From Alistipes sp. (GTDB taxonomy: Bacteria; Bacteroidota; Bacteroidia; Bacteroidales; Rikenellaceae): 35,356 bases of DNA. Below are positions 1 through 8,360 of the stretch, one piece after another. The notes below the pieces were generated by a model that ran no database searches, had not been told where the DNA came from, and worked only from the letters and a program-made list of their open reading frames with translations. Within the stretch, counting starts at the first letter, position 1. The number at the start of each line of letters is the position of its first letter. The DNA lies in NCBI GenBank assembly GCA_017555905.1, contig JAFZFP010000011.1, forward strand, positions 1-35,356, given 5' to 3'. Both the position numbers and the translations under genes were made by a program.

Positions 1-418
1 ACCTCAACATCGCTCTGGTCGAAGTAGTCGAAGGCCATTGCTGCGGTCATCTCGAAGAAGGAGAGGTCCAGCTCCTTCATCTTTTCGCGGTGACGGTCCA
101 CGAAGTTCACCACCTTCTGCTTAGGTATCATCTCGCCATCGACACGTATGCGCTCGCGGAAGTCTACGAGGTGTGGCGAGGTGAAGAGGCCTGTGCGGTA
201 GCCCGCCTCACGAAGGATAGATGCAAGCATATGTGATACAGAGCCCTTGCCATTAGTTCCTGCAACGTGGATGATGTAGTAGTTGCGCTGGGGGTTGCCC
301 AGGTGCTGGCAGAAGGCCGAGATACGCTCCAATCCTGGCTTATATGCGTCGCCACCAACACGTTGGAACGATGGCATTGCCGTAAATAGAAAGTCGAGTG
401 TCTGTGTATAGTTCATAT
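1..418 (-). CDS. folC: Folylpolyglutamate synthase/dihydrofolate synthase, N-terminal part (cut by window edge)
   Basis: FolC adds glutamate to dihydropteroate and to reduced folates in an ATP-dependent Mur-ligase-type reaction in the cytoplasm. About 139 codons are visible from the ATG at 418; the rest lies beyond position 1. The Mur-ligase P-loop GTNGKGSVSH is at residues 53-62, followed by GLFTSPHLVDFRERIRVDG, the usual FolC block after the P-loop. The start MNYTQTLDFLF matches the length normally found before this P-loop. It lies 25 bp downstream of lnt on the same strand and has no promoter of its own that I can see, so it is probably co-transcribed with lnt. The identification is firm for the family. 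Whether the enzyme is bifunctional cannot be judged from this fragment. Confidence 0.9.
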
Positions 419-443
419 CTTAAATAGTTGTGTTCGAGGATTG

Positions 444-2042
444 TTAATCTACCAAGTGGTTGCGCTTGCGCACTCGGTAGGCGATGAAGTATAGTATGGC
501 GAGTACTGCCACGTAGGTCGCTATGCGCGCAATCCAATCGCCATAGAGGGTGTAGATGGTCTTGTCGTCGCGGAGTTCCACCTCTGCCGTTAGGATACCC
601 TGCTCGTCCCACGTGAGACGCTCACCGATGGTTGTTCCCGTGGGCGATATAAAGCCAGATATTCCCGTATTTGCCGAGCGTGCTATGCTTCGGCGGGTCT
701 CGATGGCTCGGAGGCGACAGAAGTCGAAGAGACGCTTATGGCCTGGGGTGTTGCCCCACCAGCCATCGTTGGAGATGAGGGCCATAACCTCGGCACCGTT
801 GCGAGCAAAACCACGGAAGTAGTCGCCATAGAGGCCCTCGTAGCAGATTGATGGGCCGATGAGTATGTCGTTGTGGCTGAAGAGCGTATGCTCCTTGCCC
901 CAGCCGAGTTGTCCTGAGACACCTCCTAAGTCCACCTCGAAGGCATCGAAGATGTTCTTTAGAGGTACAGCCTCTACACCAATCACAAGGCGACCCTTGT
1001 GGTATATATCCTCCACGCTACCATCGTTGTTGATTAGTAGTGCAGAGTTGTACTGGTCGTACCAGCCGTAGTTGGGGTAGTGGTGTGCGGTGTCGGTAGC
1101 CTTGACCTCGCCATAGCGCACGAGGGTTGAAGCTCCGGTGATAAGCTTGGTTTTGGGTAGGTTCTCTGCGATAATCTCGCCAAAGAGCGATGAGTAGAAG
1201 CCGAATTGACGCTCGTCGATAGAGCCACCTATCTGAGGTATGTAGGCGAGGGCCGACTCAGGCATAAGCACGAAGGTCGAACTCTCGGGTACTTCGCTGA
1301 TGAGCCTCTTGACGTCCTCCGTAGGGTCCTGCTTGCCAGCCTCGATGCGCTCCTGCTCGTAGCAAGGCACGTTGGGCTGGAGTACGCTTATCTCTGTTGT
1401 GCGCTCCGAGGGGGTATAGGTCAAGAGTAGGATGAGCGAGAGTATGATAGGCACTATGGCTATCAACCCAGCACGTACCTTTGAGGTCGTAGTGCGGGTG
1501 CGCATAATCTCGAATATCGCGATATTTGAGCAGAGGGCCCAGAGCGTACCTCCGAAGATGCCCGTGTACTCATACCACTGCACTGCCCAGGTGTCCGTCG
1601 AGAAGCCGTGGCCGAGGAGTAACCAAGGGAATGTCATCACGTCTGCCGAGGTGTATGCCCACTCCGTAGCAATCCATATCGTGACGAGAAGGGTATATGC
1701 CAAGGCACGAGGCGCACGCTTCGAGGTGTAGTGGTAGACCATTACGGCACAGAGATTGTAGAAGGAGCCCACTATGCCCGCGGTGATGGGGCCGAGGGGT
1801 GTTGCTATCCAGACCCACCAGATTGTTGCGGCGTGCCATAGCAGGAACGCAAGCGATGCCCAGAGGGCCATACGCCACCAATCTTTCTTCGAGTCAGAGA
1901 GGTTTTCGCTGATTACAAGAAGTGGGATGAGGGCTACGAGAAGGGTTAGACCCGTACCGCCGAGCCATCCGAGGCTTAGTAGTGCCACTGAGAGTAGCAC
2001 CAAAAGGAGGTGATGTAGAGCAGAGTTTCGTCTCATCGTCAT
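444..2042 (-). CDS. lnt: Apolipoprotein N-acyltransferase
   Basis: Lnt transfers an acyl chain from phospholipid to the N-terminal cysteine of apolipoproteins in the inner membrane, the last step of lipoprotein maturation. The 532-residue protein has several hydrophobic segments in residues 8-210, a periplasmic nitrilase-like domain from about 215 to 500, and a last membrane helix near 508-525. The catalytic triad of the family is visible: Glu262 in PESALAY, Lys349 in YHKGRL and Cys400 in GPSICYEG. An in-frame ATG two codons in (MRRNS) is an alternative start. A promoter lies 17 bp upstream of the ATG, giving a very short leader. Bacteroidota lipoproteins depend on this pathway, and several lipoproteins are encoded in this window. 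Confidence 0.95.
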   Translation of the reverse strand: MTMRRNSALHHLLLVLLSVALLSLGWLGGTGLTLLVALIPLLVISENLSDSKKDWWRMALWASLAFLLWHAATIWWVWIATPLGPITAGIVGSFYNLCAVMVYHYTSKRAPRALAYTLLVTIWIATEWAYTSADVMTFPWLLLGHGFSTDTWAVQWYEYTGIFGGTLWALCSNIAIFEIMRTRTTTSKVRAGLIAIVPIILSLILLLTYTPSERTTEISVLQPNVPCYEQERIEAGKQDPTEDVKRLISEVPESSTFVLMPESALAYIPQIGGSIDERQFGFYSSLFGEIIAENLPKTKLITGASTLVRYGEVKATDTAHHYPNYGWYDQYNSALLINNDGSVEDIYHKGRLVIGVEAVPLKNIFDAFEVDLGGVSGQLGWGKEHTLFSHNDILIGPSICYEGLYGDYFRGFARNGAEVMALISNDGWWGNTPGHKRLFDFCRLRAIETRRSIARSANTGISGFISPTGTTIGERLTWDEQGILTAEVELRDDKTIYTLYGDWIARIATYVAVLAILYFIAYRVRKRNHLVD

Positions 2043-2058
2043 AAGAAATTAGGTGTCG

Positions 2059-2088
2059 CAAAATTAATAAACATTCTATAAATATCAA
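2059..2088 (-). promoter_or_regulatory. Promoter of lnt-folC
   Basis: Read on the minus strand, TAATTTTG (2059-2066) is a match to the Bacteroidota -7 consensus TAnnTTTG. A TTG at 2086-2088 sits 19 nt upstream as the -33 element. Predicted transcription starts about 10 nt before the lnt ATG. Confidence 0.6.
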
Positions 2089-2193
2089 CCTCTTTCTTCG
2101 ACTTTTATCTCTCAGAGTGGCTAAAAGATTGACCCTTAAAGGGCAATAAGTGGAGAATGTGTCGCGTTATGATAGAGAAAAAACGATAAAATA

Positions 2194-2224
2194 TTTGAGA
2201 GTCTACAGATTTTTCCTATCTTTG
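2194..2224 (+). promoter_or_regulatory. Promoter of the acyltransferase-Stealth gene pair
   Basis: The -7 element TATCTTTG is at 2217-2224 and TTTG of the -33 region at 2194-2197, a 19-nt spacing typical of the Bacteroidota housekeeping sigma factor. It leaves a leader of about 60 nt before the ATG at 2293. Confidence 0.65.
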
Positions 2225-2292
2225 TATAATGATTTCGGGAGTCGTAGTTGGGTAAATATGCCCCTTTGCCGACCCCATAAAGCAATATTAGA

Positions 2293-3243
2293 ATGGCAGA
2301 GCAGAGCGAAAAACATAATGAGTTGAGGTGGTATCAGCAGGTAGCCTTTGCCTTGTTGTGGGGTTTTTGCCGTCTCTCGGGTTTGGCCCCTCGCTGGGTG
2401 CGCTACTATGTTTTGCGCCCATTCCTTATTGCTGTGCTACGCCTTGTGCGCTATCGTCGCAAGGTGATTCTTGAGAATCTAAGACATTCATTCCCAGAGA
2501 AAAGCGAGGATGAGATACTTGTAATTATGCGCAAGTACTACGCTTCGTTGGGTGAGATTATTGCCAATATTATCTGCCTTGCGAGTGCCGATCCTAAGCG
2601 CGATGCCGATGTCATCACGTGGGAGGATGCTCCAAAGCATATAGCCGAGAATAGGGGTCGCGACTGGATTGCTATGGCCTCGCATTTCGGCTGTTGGGAG
2701 TACTATCCACTCTGGAGTTGGGTAGATCCCGAGGGTCGCTTCCTATGTGTCTATCATCCGTTGAAGAGTCCTGTTTTCGAGAAGTTTTTCCTCCGTATGC
2801 GCAAATATACGCCTAATGTGGAGTTGGTGCCTATGGCAAATACGTTGCGCCAATACCTCCGTATTAGAAGTTCGGAGTACACTACTGCCCTGGGCCTTAT
2901 TTCGGATCAGAGCCCACAACTTACGGCCGATAGCCAGTGGTACGACTTCCTCAACCAGAAGACCACCTTTATCACGGGTAGTGAGCGCTTGGCTATGCGC
3001 TTTGGTCTTCCAGTCTATTTCTGCGATGTGGAGCGCCGTTCGGTGGGGTGCTACCACGTGCGTTTCATCCCCATCTACGATGGTGTAGAGAGTGTCGAGG
3101 AGGGCGAGATTACACGTCGCTACGTCGAGCATTTGGAGCGTATGATACGTCGCAGTCCCGAGTTGTGGATGTGGTCGCACAAGAGGTGGAAGTACACGCC
3201 CGAGAAGCAGGCGTTAATGTTTGGTAAATCAACACTTAAATAG
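2293..3243 (+). CDS. Lipid A biosynthesis (LpxL/HtrB-type) acyltransferase
   Basis: The protein belongs to the lysophospholipid/lipid A late acyltransferase family, which transfers a secondary acyl chain to lipid A precursors at the cytoplasmic face of the inner membrane. It has 316 residues, close to the family norm of about 300. A membrane-proximal N-terminus (about residues 17-50) is followed by the catalytic HX4E motif HFGCWE, with His131 and Glu136. The block YHPLKSPVFEKFFLRMRK and the later LISDQSPQ correspond to conserved family motifs. The ATG at 2293 follows a well-formed promoter. The gene is followed 7 bp later by a Stealth-family gene, so both may act in envelope glycolipid assembly. 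Which acyl position it modifies cannot be told. Some Bacteroidota paralogues act on other lipids. Confidence 0.85.
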   Translation: MAEQSEKHNELRWYQQVAFALLWGFCRLSGLAPRWVRYYVLRPFLIAVLRLVRYRRKVILENLRHSFPEKSEDEILVIMRKYYASLGEIIANIICLASADPKRDADVITWEDAPKHIAENRGRDWIAMASHFGCWEYYPLWSWVDPEGRFLCVYHPLKSPVFEKFFLRMRKYTPNVELVPMANTLRQYLRIRSSEYTTALGLISDQSPQLTADSQWYDFLNQKTTFITGSERLAMRFGLPVYFCDVERRSVGCYHVRFIPIYDGVESVEEGEITRRYVEHLERMIRRSPELWMWSHKRWKYTPEKQALMFGKSTLK

Positions 3244-3250
3244 ATATATT

Positions 3251-4129
3251 ATGGATGTAGTAATAGCGTATGTCAATGGTCTTGACCCTGTATGGCAGAA
3301 GGAGTATGAGAAGTACACCAATACGCCTATCCTCGAGAAACGCTTTAGAGATTGGGGTACGCTGAAGTTTCTCTTCCGTGGCATAGAGAAGAATATGCCC
3401 TTCATCCGCAAGGTACACCTCGTGGTGTCGGGCGAGAGCCAAGTTCCTGAGTGGGTTAATCGCCAGGAGGTAGATGTGGTACTGCATAGGGATATCATCC
3501 CTGAGCAGTTGCTCCCTACCTTCAATTGCAACCCTATAGAGATGCATCTCCATAATATCAAGGATTTGGATGAGGAGTACCTCTACTTCAACGACGATAT
3601 GTTTCCGCTTATGCCTTGCAAACCGACGGATTTCTTCCGCGATGGCAAGGGTGTTTTGGGTATGAACTACCACTTGTTCGCCTTGGATATGTTCAAGCAG
3701 ATATGTCGTAACTCGGATAATGTAGCACGCAAGGCGTTGGGTAAGTGTAAACTTCCATTCTTCCTTCGCCCACAGCATATCTGTTCGCCTATGCTCAAGA
3801 GCGAGGTGCAGGAGTTGTACGATATGATTGGTGATGAGATTGTTGCGTCGATGACTACGACTCGCACAGCGAAGAATCTCAACCAGTACCTCTACTTGGA
3901 TTATATGTATCTCAAGGGTAAGATTATCAACGAGCGCCTTTCGAAACGTCACTTCTCCGTAGGTGTTGCCTCGGCCAGCAAGTTGCGCAAGTTTATCGAG
4001 TGCCCAACTCGCAAACTCACCTGCGTAAACGATGTTCAGTTGAGTGAGGAGCGCTACGAGGAGTTGCGCACTGCCCTTCTCAACGCCTTTGAAACACGCC
4101 TCCCCGAGAAGTCAAAATTCGAGATTTAG
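3251..4129 (+). CDS. Stealth-family sugar-phosphate transferase (capsule/exopolysaccharide type)
   Basis: Stealth proteins move hexose-1-phosphate units from nucleotide sugars to glycans, forming phosphodiester-linked polysaccharides; human GlcNAc-1-phosphotransferase is a relative. The conserved blocks are visible in order: CR1 as DVVIAYVNGLDPVW at the extreme N-terminus, CR2 from about residue 35 (FRDWGTLKFLFRGIEKN, then IRKVHLVVSGESQVPEW), and a CR3-like part with YLYFNDDMF. The ATG at 3251 is preferred over an in-frame one at 3221. The upstream start would overlap the preceding gene and add ten residues before CR1. The protein (292 residues) is somewhat short for the family. It sits 7 bp downstream of the acyltransferase in the same operon, which suggests modification of LPS or capsule. 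The acceptor is unknown. Confidence 0.8.
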   Translation: MDVVIAYVNGLDPVWQKEYEKYTNTPILEKRFRDWGTLKFLFRGIEKNMPFIRKVHLVVSGESQVPEWVNRQEVDVVLHRDIIPEQLLPTFNCNPIEMHLHNIKDLDEEYLYFNDDMFPLMPCKPTDFFRDGKGVLGMNYHLFALDMFKQICRNSDNVARKALGKCKLPFFLRPQHICSPMLKSEVQELYDMIGDEIVASMTTTRTAKNLNQYLYLDYMYLKGKIINERLSKRHFSVGVASASKLRKFIECPTRKLTCVNDVQLSEERYEELRTALLNAFETRLPEKSKFEI

Positions 4130-4145
4130 GATAGACGTATATATA

Positions 4146-4182
4146 AAATATGCCAGCAAAATCTTTGCTGGCATATTTTTTT
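4146..4182. terminator. Strong bidirectional terminator between convergent genes
   Basis: A perfect 15-bp stem (4146-4160 with 4164-4178, core ATGCCAGCAAA) closes a 3-nt loop. It is flanked by a T-run on the plus side and an A-run that becomes a T-run on the minus strand. It separates the Stealth gene from the convergent glycosyltransferase gene. Confidence 0.85.
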
Positions 4183-4210
4183 GTTAATCAGTCGTTACCC
4201 TCACCGTTAC

Positions 4211-5146
4211 CTACTTAAATCGTGCGTATAGTTTTACTATGGCTTGGAAGAGAAGTGGGGTGCGGTAGCGGGTGCTTAGTTTCGACTTTAGGATTGCCTC
4301 CTTGAGCCAGGGAAATTCACTAAAGAGGTCAGTGTGGTGGATGAGGGCGTGCCAGCCAGCGCGCAATACTATGCCATCCGCAACACGACGTATGGGGCTT
4401 GTTTCGAGCGAATTACGATAGTTGTAGTACAAGTCCAAGAGGTTGCGCGATGAGGCTATATGGCGCTTATGGCGCAGGTCGCTACACATAGCAGCCTCGT
4501 TATCCTTACGGTAGTGGTAGAGTACCTCGGGCAGATGAACGATGCTCTGGGCGTGGAAGATGATTTGCGACATAAGGTATATATCCTCGTGCATACCGAG
4601 TTTCGGTGTGTAAATTGTGTTGTCGGTATAGAGTCTGCGGCGGAAACACTTGGTTACGGTATAACCGTGTGAGCGATAGTTAAATATGTTCTCTATCCAT
4701 TGCTCCTTGCTCTGGGCGGTGTACTCCCTCTCGCGCTTTACGCTCTGCTTAGTGCCATACTCCTTGACGATGTCGAAATATACGATATCTGCACCACTTC
4801 GCTCTGCCTCAGCCATAATCTTTTGGGCAGCATCCACTTCGAGCCAATCGTCGGAATCGGCAAAGAGGACATACTCGCCCGTGGCACGCTCGATACCGCT
4901 CTTACGTGCTGCGGGGAGACCCTGATTCTCCTGATTATATATCACGATGCGCTCCTTGAGGTGGGCAAACTTCGTCTCGATAAGGTTGTTGAGAATCTCC
5001 ATAGAACGATCCTTTGTGCCGTCGTTCACGAAGACAAACTCCACGTAGGGGTAGGTCTGCGATAGTAGCGACGTGGCAAACTTCTCTATGTAGCGCTCAA
5101 CGCCATAGATAGGTACGACGACGGAGAGTGTAAGAGGTCTATCCAT
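4211..5146 (-). CDS. Family 2 glycosyltransferase (GT-A fold)
   Basis: This is a cytoplasmic sugar transferase of family GT2, probably adding a residue to an LPS or capsule intermediate. Residues 7-45 form the opening nucleotide-binding unit (LSVVVPIYGVERYIEK, then FVFVNDGTKD). The metal/nucleotide-sugar motif DSDD is at 97-100 in YVLFADSDDWLEV. The C-terminal part (about 200-311) is not diagnostic and contains no clear membrane helix. It lies 15 bp downstream of another glycosyltransferase gene on the same strand and probably shares its transcript. The substrate cannot be inferred. Confidence 0.85.
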   Translation of the reverse strand: MDRPLTLSVVVPIYGVERYIEKFATSLLSQTYPYVEFVFVNDGTKDRSMEILNNLIETKFAHLKERIVIYNQENQGLPAARKSGIERATGEYVLFADSDDWLEVDAAQKIMAEAERSGADIVYFDIVKEYGTKQSVKREREYTAQSKEQWIENIFNYRSHGYTVTKCFRRRLYTDNTIYTPKLGMHEDIYLMSQIIFHAQSIVHLPEVLYHYRKDNEAAMCSDLRHKRHIASSRNLLDLYYNYRNSLETSPIRRVADGIVLRAGWHALIHHTDLFSEFPWLKEAILKSKLSTRYRTPLLFQAIVKLYARFK

Positions 5147-5161
5147 CTTTATATTGAGTGG

Positions 5162-6304
5162 TTAGTGTTCAACAAGTTCTGTGATGTGGCCCATAAACTC
5201 CGTGCAGACACTCTCGATAGAGAACTGCTCGATAAGCGCCTCTCGCTCGCTGTAGTCCTGCTCCGTGGCCGATAGTTCGAGGGCCTGCTTAAGGCCGTTA
5301 TAGAGGCTCTCGCTGTTGTGGTTGCACTGCACTACGGTAGTCATACCCTTGAACATCTCGCGTGAGGGGGTATCTAACCCCGTCTCCGACACAATCATTC
5401 GGTTGGTCTTGATATATGTTACCACCTTGCTCGATAGGAATGGATCCTTCTCTCTGTCGGCATCTATATCGATGAGGACTCTGGCGCGAGCGAAGTAGGG
5501 GTTTAGGTCGTTGGTATGTGGGTGCAACTCCACGTGCTTACGCTCTTCGGAGGTGAAGATGCTGTCACGGCTTTTTAGGCGCAACTTAGCACCCACGATA
5601 AGTAGGCGCGCCTCGGGGTACTCCTTGAGCAGACGCTTGAAGGCCTTGAAGAGGTGCAGAGGGTTACGAAGTCCGTAGAGCGAGCCAGTGTATAGCAGTA
5701 CGTGTTCGTCTGATATTGGGTTTATGTATCGTCGGTTTGGCGATGGGGTATAGATTACGCCTGAGCGGAGACCTGCCTTGTGTTTGAAGGTGGTCAATTG
5801 GTAGGCGAGCATATGCTTGTTCGACGAAGCCACGAAGTCGGCACCTGCCAACGTGCGTGCCACGACCCTCATCTTTTGACGGTAGTAACGACCGTGTTCC
5901 CAGCCTCCTGGGGCAGGGATGGCATCCACGGAGTATACGGCGAACTTACAGCCGAGTTGCTCCGCAAGATACTTGCCTGCTATGGCAGGGGTTAGTTCCG
6001 AGGATGAGATGAAGGCGATGACGACGTCGTAGTCCCTGGCAACGATGCTTTCTGCCTTGCGAGCCCACGCATTAGAGACTGGGGTAGCGGCAAACCATCG
6101 GATGAAACGACGATACCACCCCTTATCCTTCTCGGAGATGGGGATATGGTATTGGTTACGTAGGTCGTTGCTCGTCTGCTCGGGGCTTGGGGCTACGTCG
6201 GTGATGGTGTCGATGGTGGCATACTTGGCCATCTCGAAGATTATACGTTGGTATATCTCGCTGATGCCACTTGCCGACTCGGGGTATATCGCTAATATCT
6301 TCAT
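5162..6304 (-). CDS. Glycosyltransferase, GT-B fold (family 4-like)
   Basis: The 380-residue protein looks like a GT4-type retaining glycosyltransferase of envelope glycan synthesis. The N-terminus MKILAIYPESASGISEIYQ is the usual first strand with its acceptor-side loop. In the second domain LLYTGSLYGLRNPLHLFKAFKRL followed by ARLLIVGA is the typical start of the nucleotide-sugar-binding Rossmann unit (about residues 215-265). The donor-site region DPFLSSKVVTYI has Ser-Lys in place of the commoner EGFG/E-x7-E arrangement. The gene is placed between yidC (60 bp upstream) and the GT2 gene (15 bp downstream), all on the minus strand. Donor and acceptor are unknown. Confidence 0.75.
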   Translation of the reverse strand: MKILAIYPESASGISEIYQRIIFEMAKYATIDTITDVAPSPEQTSNDLRNQYHIPISEKDKGWYRRFIRWFAATPVSNAWARKAESIVARDYDVVIAFISSSELTPAIAGKYLAEQLGCKFAVYSVDAIPAPGGWEHGRYYRQKMRVVARTLAGADFVASSNKHMLAYQLTTFKHKAGLRSGVIYTPSPNRRYINPISDEHVLLYTGSLYGLRNPLHLFKAFKRLLKEYPEARLLIVGAKLRLKSRDSIFTSEERKHVELHPHTNDLNPYFARARVLIDIDADREKDPFLSSKVVTYIKTNRMIVSETGLDTPSREMFKGMTTVVQCNHNSESLYNGLKQALELSATEQDYSEREALIEQFSIESVCTEFMGHITELVEH

Positions 6305-6317
6305 TCGGGTAAATAAG

Positions 6318-6349
6318 TGGGGCTATCCAAATAGAATTGAGTAGCCCCA
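6318..6349 (-). terminator. Hairpin between yidC and the glycosyltransferase gene
   Basis: TGGGGCTA at 6318-6325 pairs with TAGCCCCA at 6342-6349 (8 bp, 16-nt loop). There is only a weak T-rich tail on the minus strand, so it may be a partial terminator or an RNA-processing element reducing expression of the downstream glycosyltransferases relative to yidC. Confidence 0.45.
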
Positions 6350-6364
6350 TATATAAGATAGGTA

Positions 6365-8290
6365 TTAGTTACGTCTGCGACGCTGTTCACGGTTTACTGT
6401 CATCTGCTCCTGCTGCTGACGCAAAGCCTCCTCGTAACGCTCCTGGAACTTCGACTTCTTCTTAGGCTTGTGCGAAAGGAGTTTCTCACGTACCTTCTCG
6501 TCATCCACCGAGCGACGGATGGCAAACATAATGATCATAGTGAAGATCTGTGAGAGGAAGTAGTAGTAGCACAATCCTGAAGAGAAGCTATTCATCACGC
6601 AGAGCATCATCAATGGCATAAAGTAGACCATCATAAACTTCATCATACCAGCACCTGGCTGACCTGCTGTAGTTGCTGCCTGCTGCTTATATGTGATGAA
6701 CGAGTATCCGAAGAGGGATAGGGTCATAAGCAGTGCAAAGAGGCTGATGTGGTCGCCATAGAATGGGATGTTGAACGGAAGATCCAATACGCTATCGTAT
6801 GTCGAGAGGTCCTCAGCCCAGAGGAAACTCTCGCCACGAAGTTCTATACTTGCAGGGATAAAGCGGAACATAGCCCACAAGATAGGCATCTGGATAAGTA
6901 GAGGGAGACAGCCACCCATAGGGCTGATGCCAACCTTCTGGTATAACTCCATCGTTGCCTGCTGCTTCTTCATCGCATCGTCGGGATTAGGATACTTCTG
7001 GTTGATAGCCTCAATCTCTGGACGGATAGCGCGCATCTTGGCTGTAGACATATAACTCTTATAGGTCAAAGGCAAGATGATAAGTTTTACGAAGATGGTG
7101 AGCAAAAGGATGATGAGACCGAAGCCCAAGCCGTGGTTGCTCAACCAGTTGAAGATAGGGATGGTCACGAACTTGTTCCACCAGCCGATGAGCCAACCAC
7201 CCATAGGGATAATCTCCTCAAGGTTGGTCTGCTGGCCGTCGAACATAACCTCCTTCATCACATTATACTCGTTAGGACCATAGTAGAAGGCCATATCGTA
7301 CTGAGCCTTATCCTTAGAGTAGGGGATTGAGAGTGTTGCGTCGAACTCCTTGACATAGCCAGCACTCTCGTTGGGTGCGGTCTTGAAGGCCAACGATGCG
7401 TTGATAGGCTCCTTAGAGAAGAGTACTGAAGAGAAGTACTGCTGCTTGAAGGCTACCCAGTTGATGTCCTCAGCCTCCTCGCGCTCGCCATCGCTGTCGA
7501 GTTCCTCAACGTCGCCATCGTAGTAGATGATGGTAGAGGCTACTGACTCGTTGTTGAAACTGCGCTCGTTGCGGTTTGAACGACTCTTCCACAAGAGGCT
7601 AATCTCGTTACCTGCAAGCATAGTGTTGAGGTTGTGCTGCTTGATAACGAAGTCGATAAGGTAGTCGCGCTGAGCCTCGCCAGTGTTGTAGATGGTGTAG
7701 ATGTACTCCACCCACGCATCCACCTCTACGTCGAGGTGCATAGTTACTACGGTGCGATCCTCCAAAGCCTCAACCGACTGCTGGAAGAAGTAGTTTGCTG
7801 TGTTTAGTTGCTCGGTAGAGCCATTGCGCTTCATAGCAATACCCATAGTTGCAGACTCTGGAGTCATAAGGCTCACCTTCTCGGTGCGCTCACCCTCAGC
7901 ATAGCGGGTGTGATTATTGAGCAATACGTTGGCAATCTTACCGCCACGGTTGTCGAAGATAACCTCGAAGAAATCGTTACGCACGCTCTCCATCTTGACG
8001 ATGCCCTGACGTGACTGGTAGAGGGTAGCACCGTGACGGCTGATCTCACCATTTGTACGTTCCAACTCAGCCAAAGAGTCGCGCAAGAAGCGCTCCTCTG
8101 GGGTCATCTGCTCCTCGAGCATACGCTCGGCTTCCTCCATTGCCACTTGCTCGGCACGTGCCAACTGCTCGCTCTTAGCCTTTTGGTCGAGAATCTCCTG
8201 CTGCTCCTTCATCTCGTGGTTCTGATAGAAGGAGTAGCCCACAAAGAGGCCGATCATCAGCACGATACCAATAATAGTGTTCTTATCCAT
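6365..8290 (-). CDS. yidC: Membrane protein insertase YidC
   Basis: YidC inserts and folds inner-membrane proteins, alone or with SecYEG. The 641-residue protein has the Gram-negative layout. There is an N-terminal helix (about residues 5-21), a charged coiled stretch (25-80), a large periplasmic domain (about 85-350), and then the conserved core of membrane helices beginning near 365 (WWNKFVTIPIFNWL; GLGFGLIILLLTIFVKLIILPLTYKSYMSTAKMR). The helical hairpin with KYPNPDDAMKKQQATMELYQKVGISP is present. Lys402 stands where E. coli YidC has the intramembrane Arg366. The C-terminus is strongly basic (KPKKKSKFQER, then EQRRRRN), consistent with ribosome contact. It lies downstream of pyrG on the same strand, a neighbourhood common in Bacteroidales. 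Confidence 0.95.
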   Translation of the reverse strand: MDKNTIIGIVLMIGLFVGYSFYQNHEMKEQQEILDQKAKSEQLARAEQVAMEEAERMLEEQMTPEERFLRDSLAELERTNGEISRHGATLYQSRQGIVKMESVRNDFFEVIFDNRGGKIANVLLNNHTRYAEGERTEKVSLMTPESATMGIAMKRNGSTEQLNTANYFFQQSVEALEDRTVVTMHLDVEVDAWVEYIYTIYNTGEAQRDYLIDFVIKQHNLNTMLAGNEISLLWKSRSNRNERSFNNESVASTIIYYDGDVEELDSDGEREEAEDINWVAFKQQYFSSVLFSKEPINASLAFKTAPNESAGYVKEFDATLSIPYSKDKAQYDMAFYYGPNEYNVMKEVMFDGQQTNLEEIIPMGGWLIGWWNKFVTIPIFNWLSNHGLGFGLIILLLTIFVKLIILPLTYKSYMSTAKMRAIRPEIEAINQKYPNPDDAMKKQQATMELYQKVGISPMGGCLPLLIQMPILWAMFRFIPASIELRGESFLWAEDLSTYDSVLDLPFNIPFYGDHISLFALLMTLSLFGYSFITYKQQAATTAGQPGAGMMKFMMVYFMPLMMLCVMNSFSSGLCYYYFLSQIFTMIIMFAIRRSVDDEKVREKLLSHKPKKKSKFQERYEEALRQQQEQMTVNREQRRRRN

Positions 8291-8303
8291 ATTTAAAGTC
8301 TTG

Positions 8304-8321
8304 TCCCACGGTGTCGTGGGA
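8304..8321 (-). other. Small hairpin in the leader of yidC
   Basis: TCCCACG (8304-8310) and CGTGGGA (8315-8321) form a perfect 7-bp stem with a 4-nt loop, 14 nt before the yidC ATG in the pyrG-yidC gap. It could influence translation initiation or act as a weak pause site. There is no T-tract on the minus strand. Confidence 0.4.
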
Positions 8322-8360
8322 ATAATTAGTTTTATGATTAACGCAGTTTGTTACTAAATA

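Noticed and set aside
3236-3952. Minus-strand open frame of 238 codons opposite the Stealth gene
   Set aside because: The plus-strand frame carries the Stealth CR1-CR3 blocks; the antisense product has no recognisable motif or promoter.
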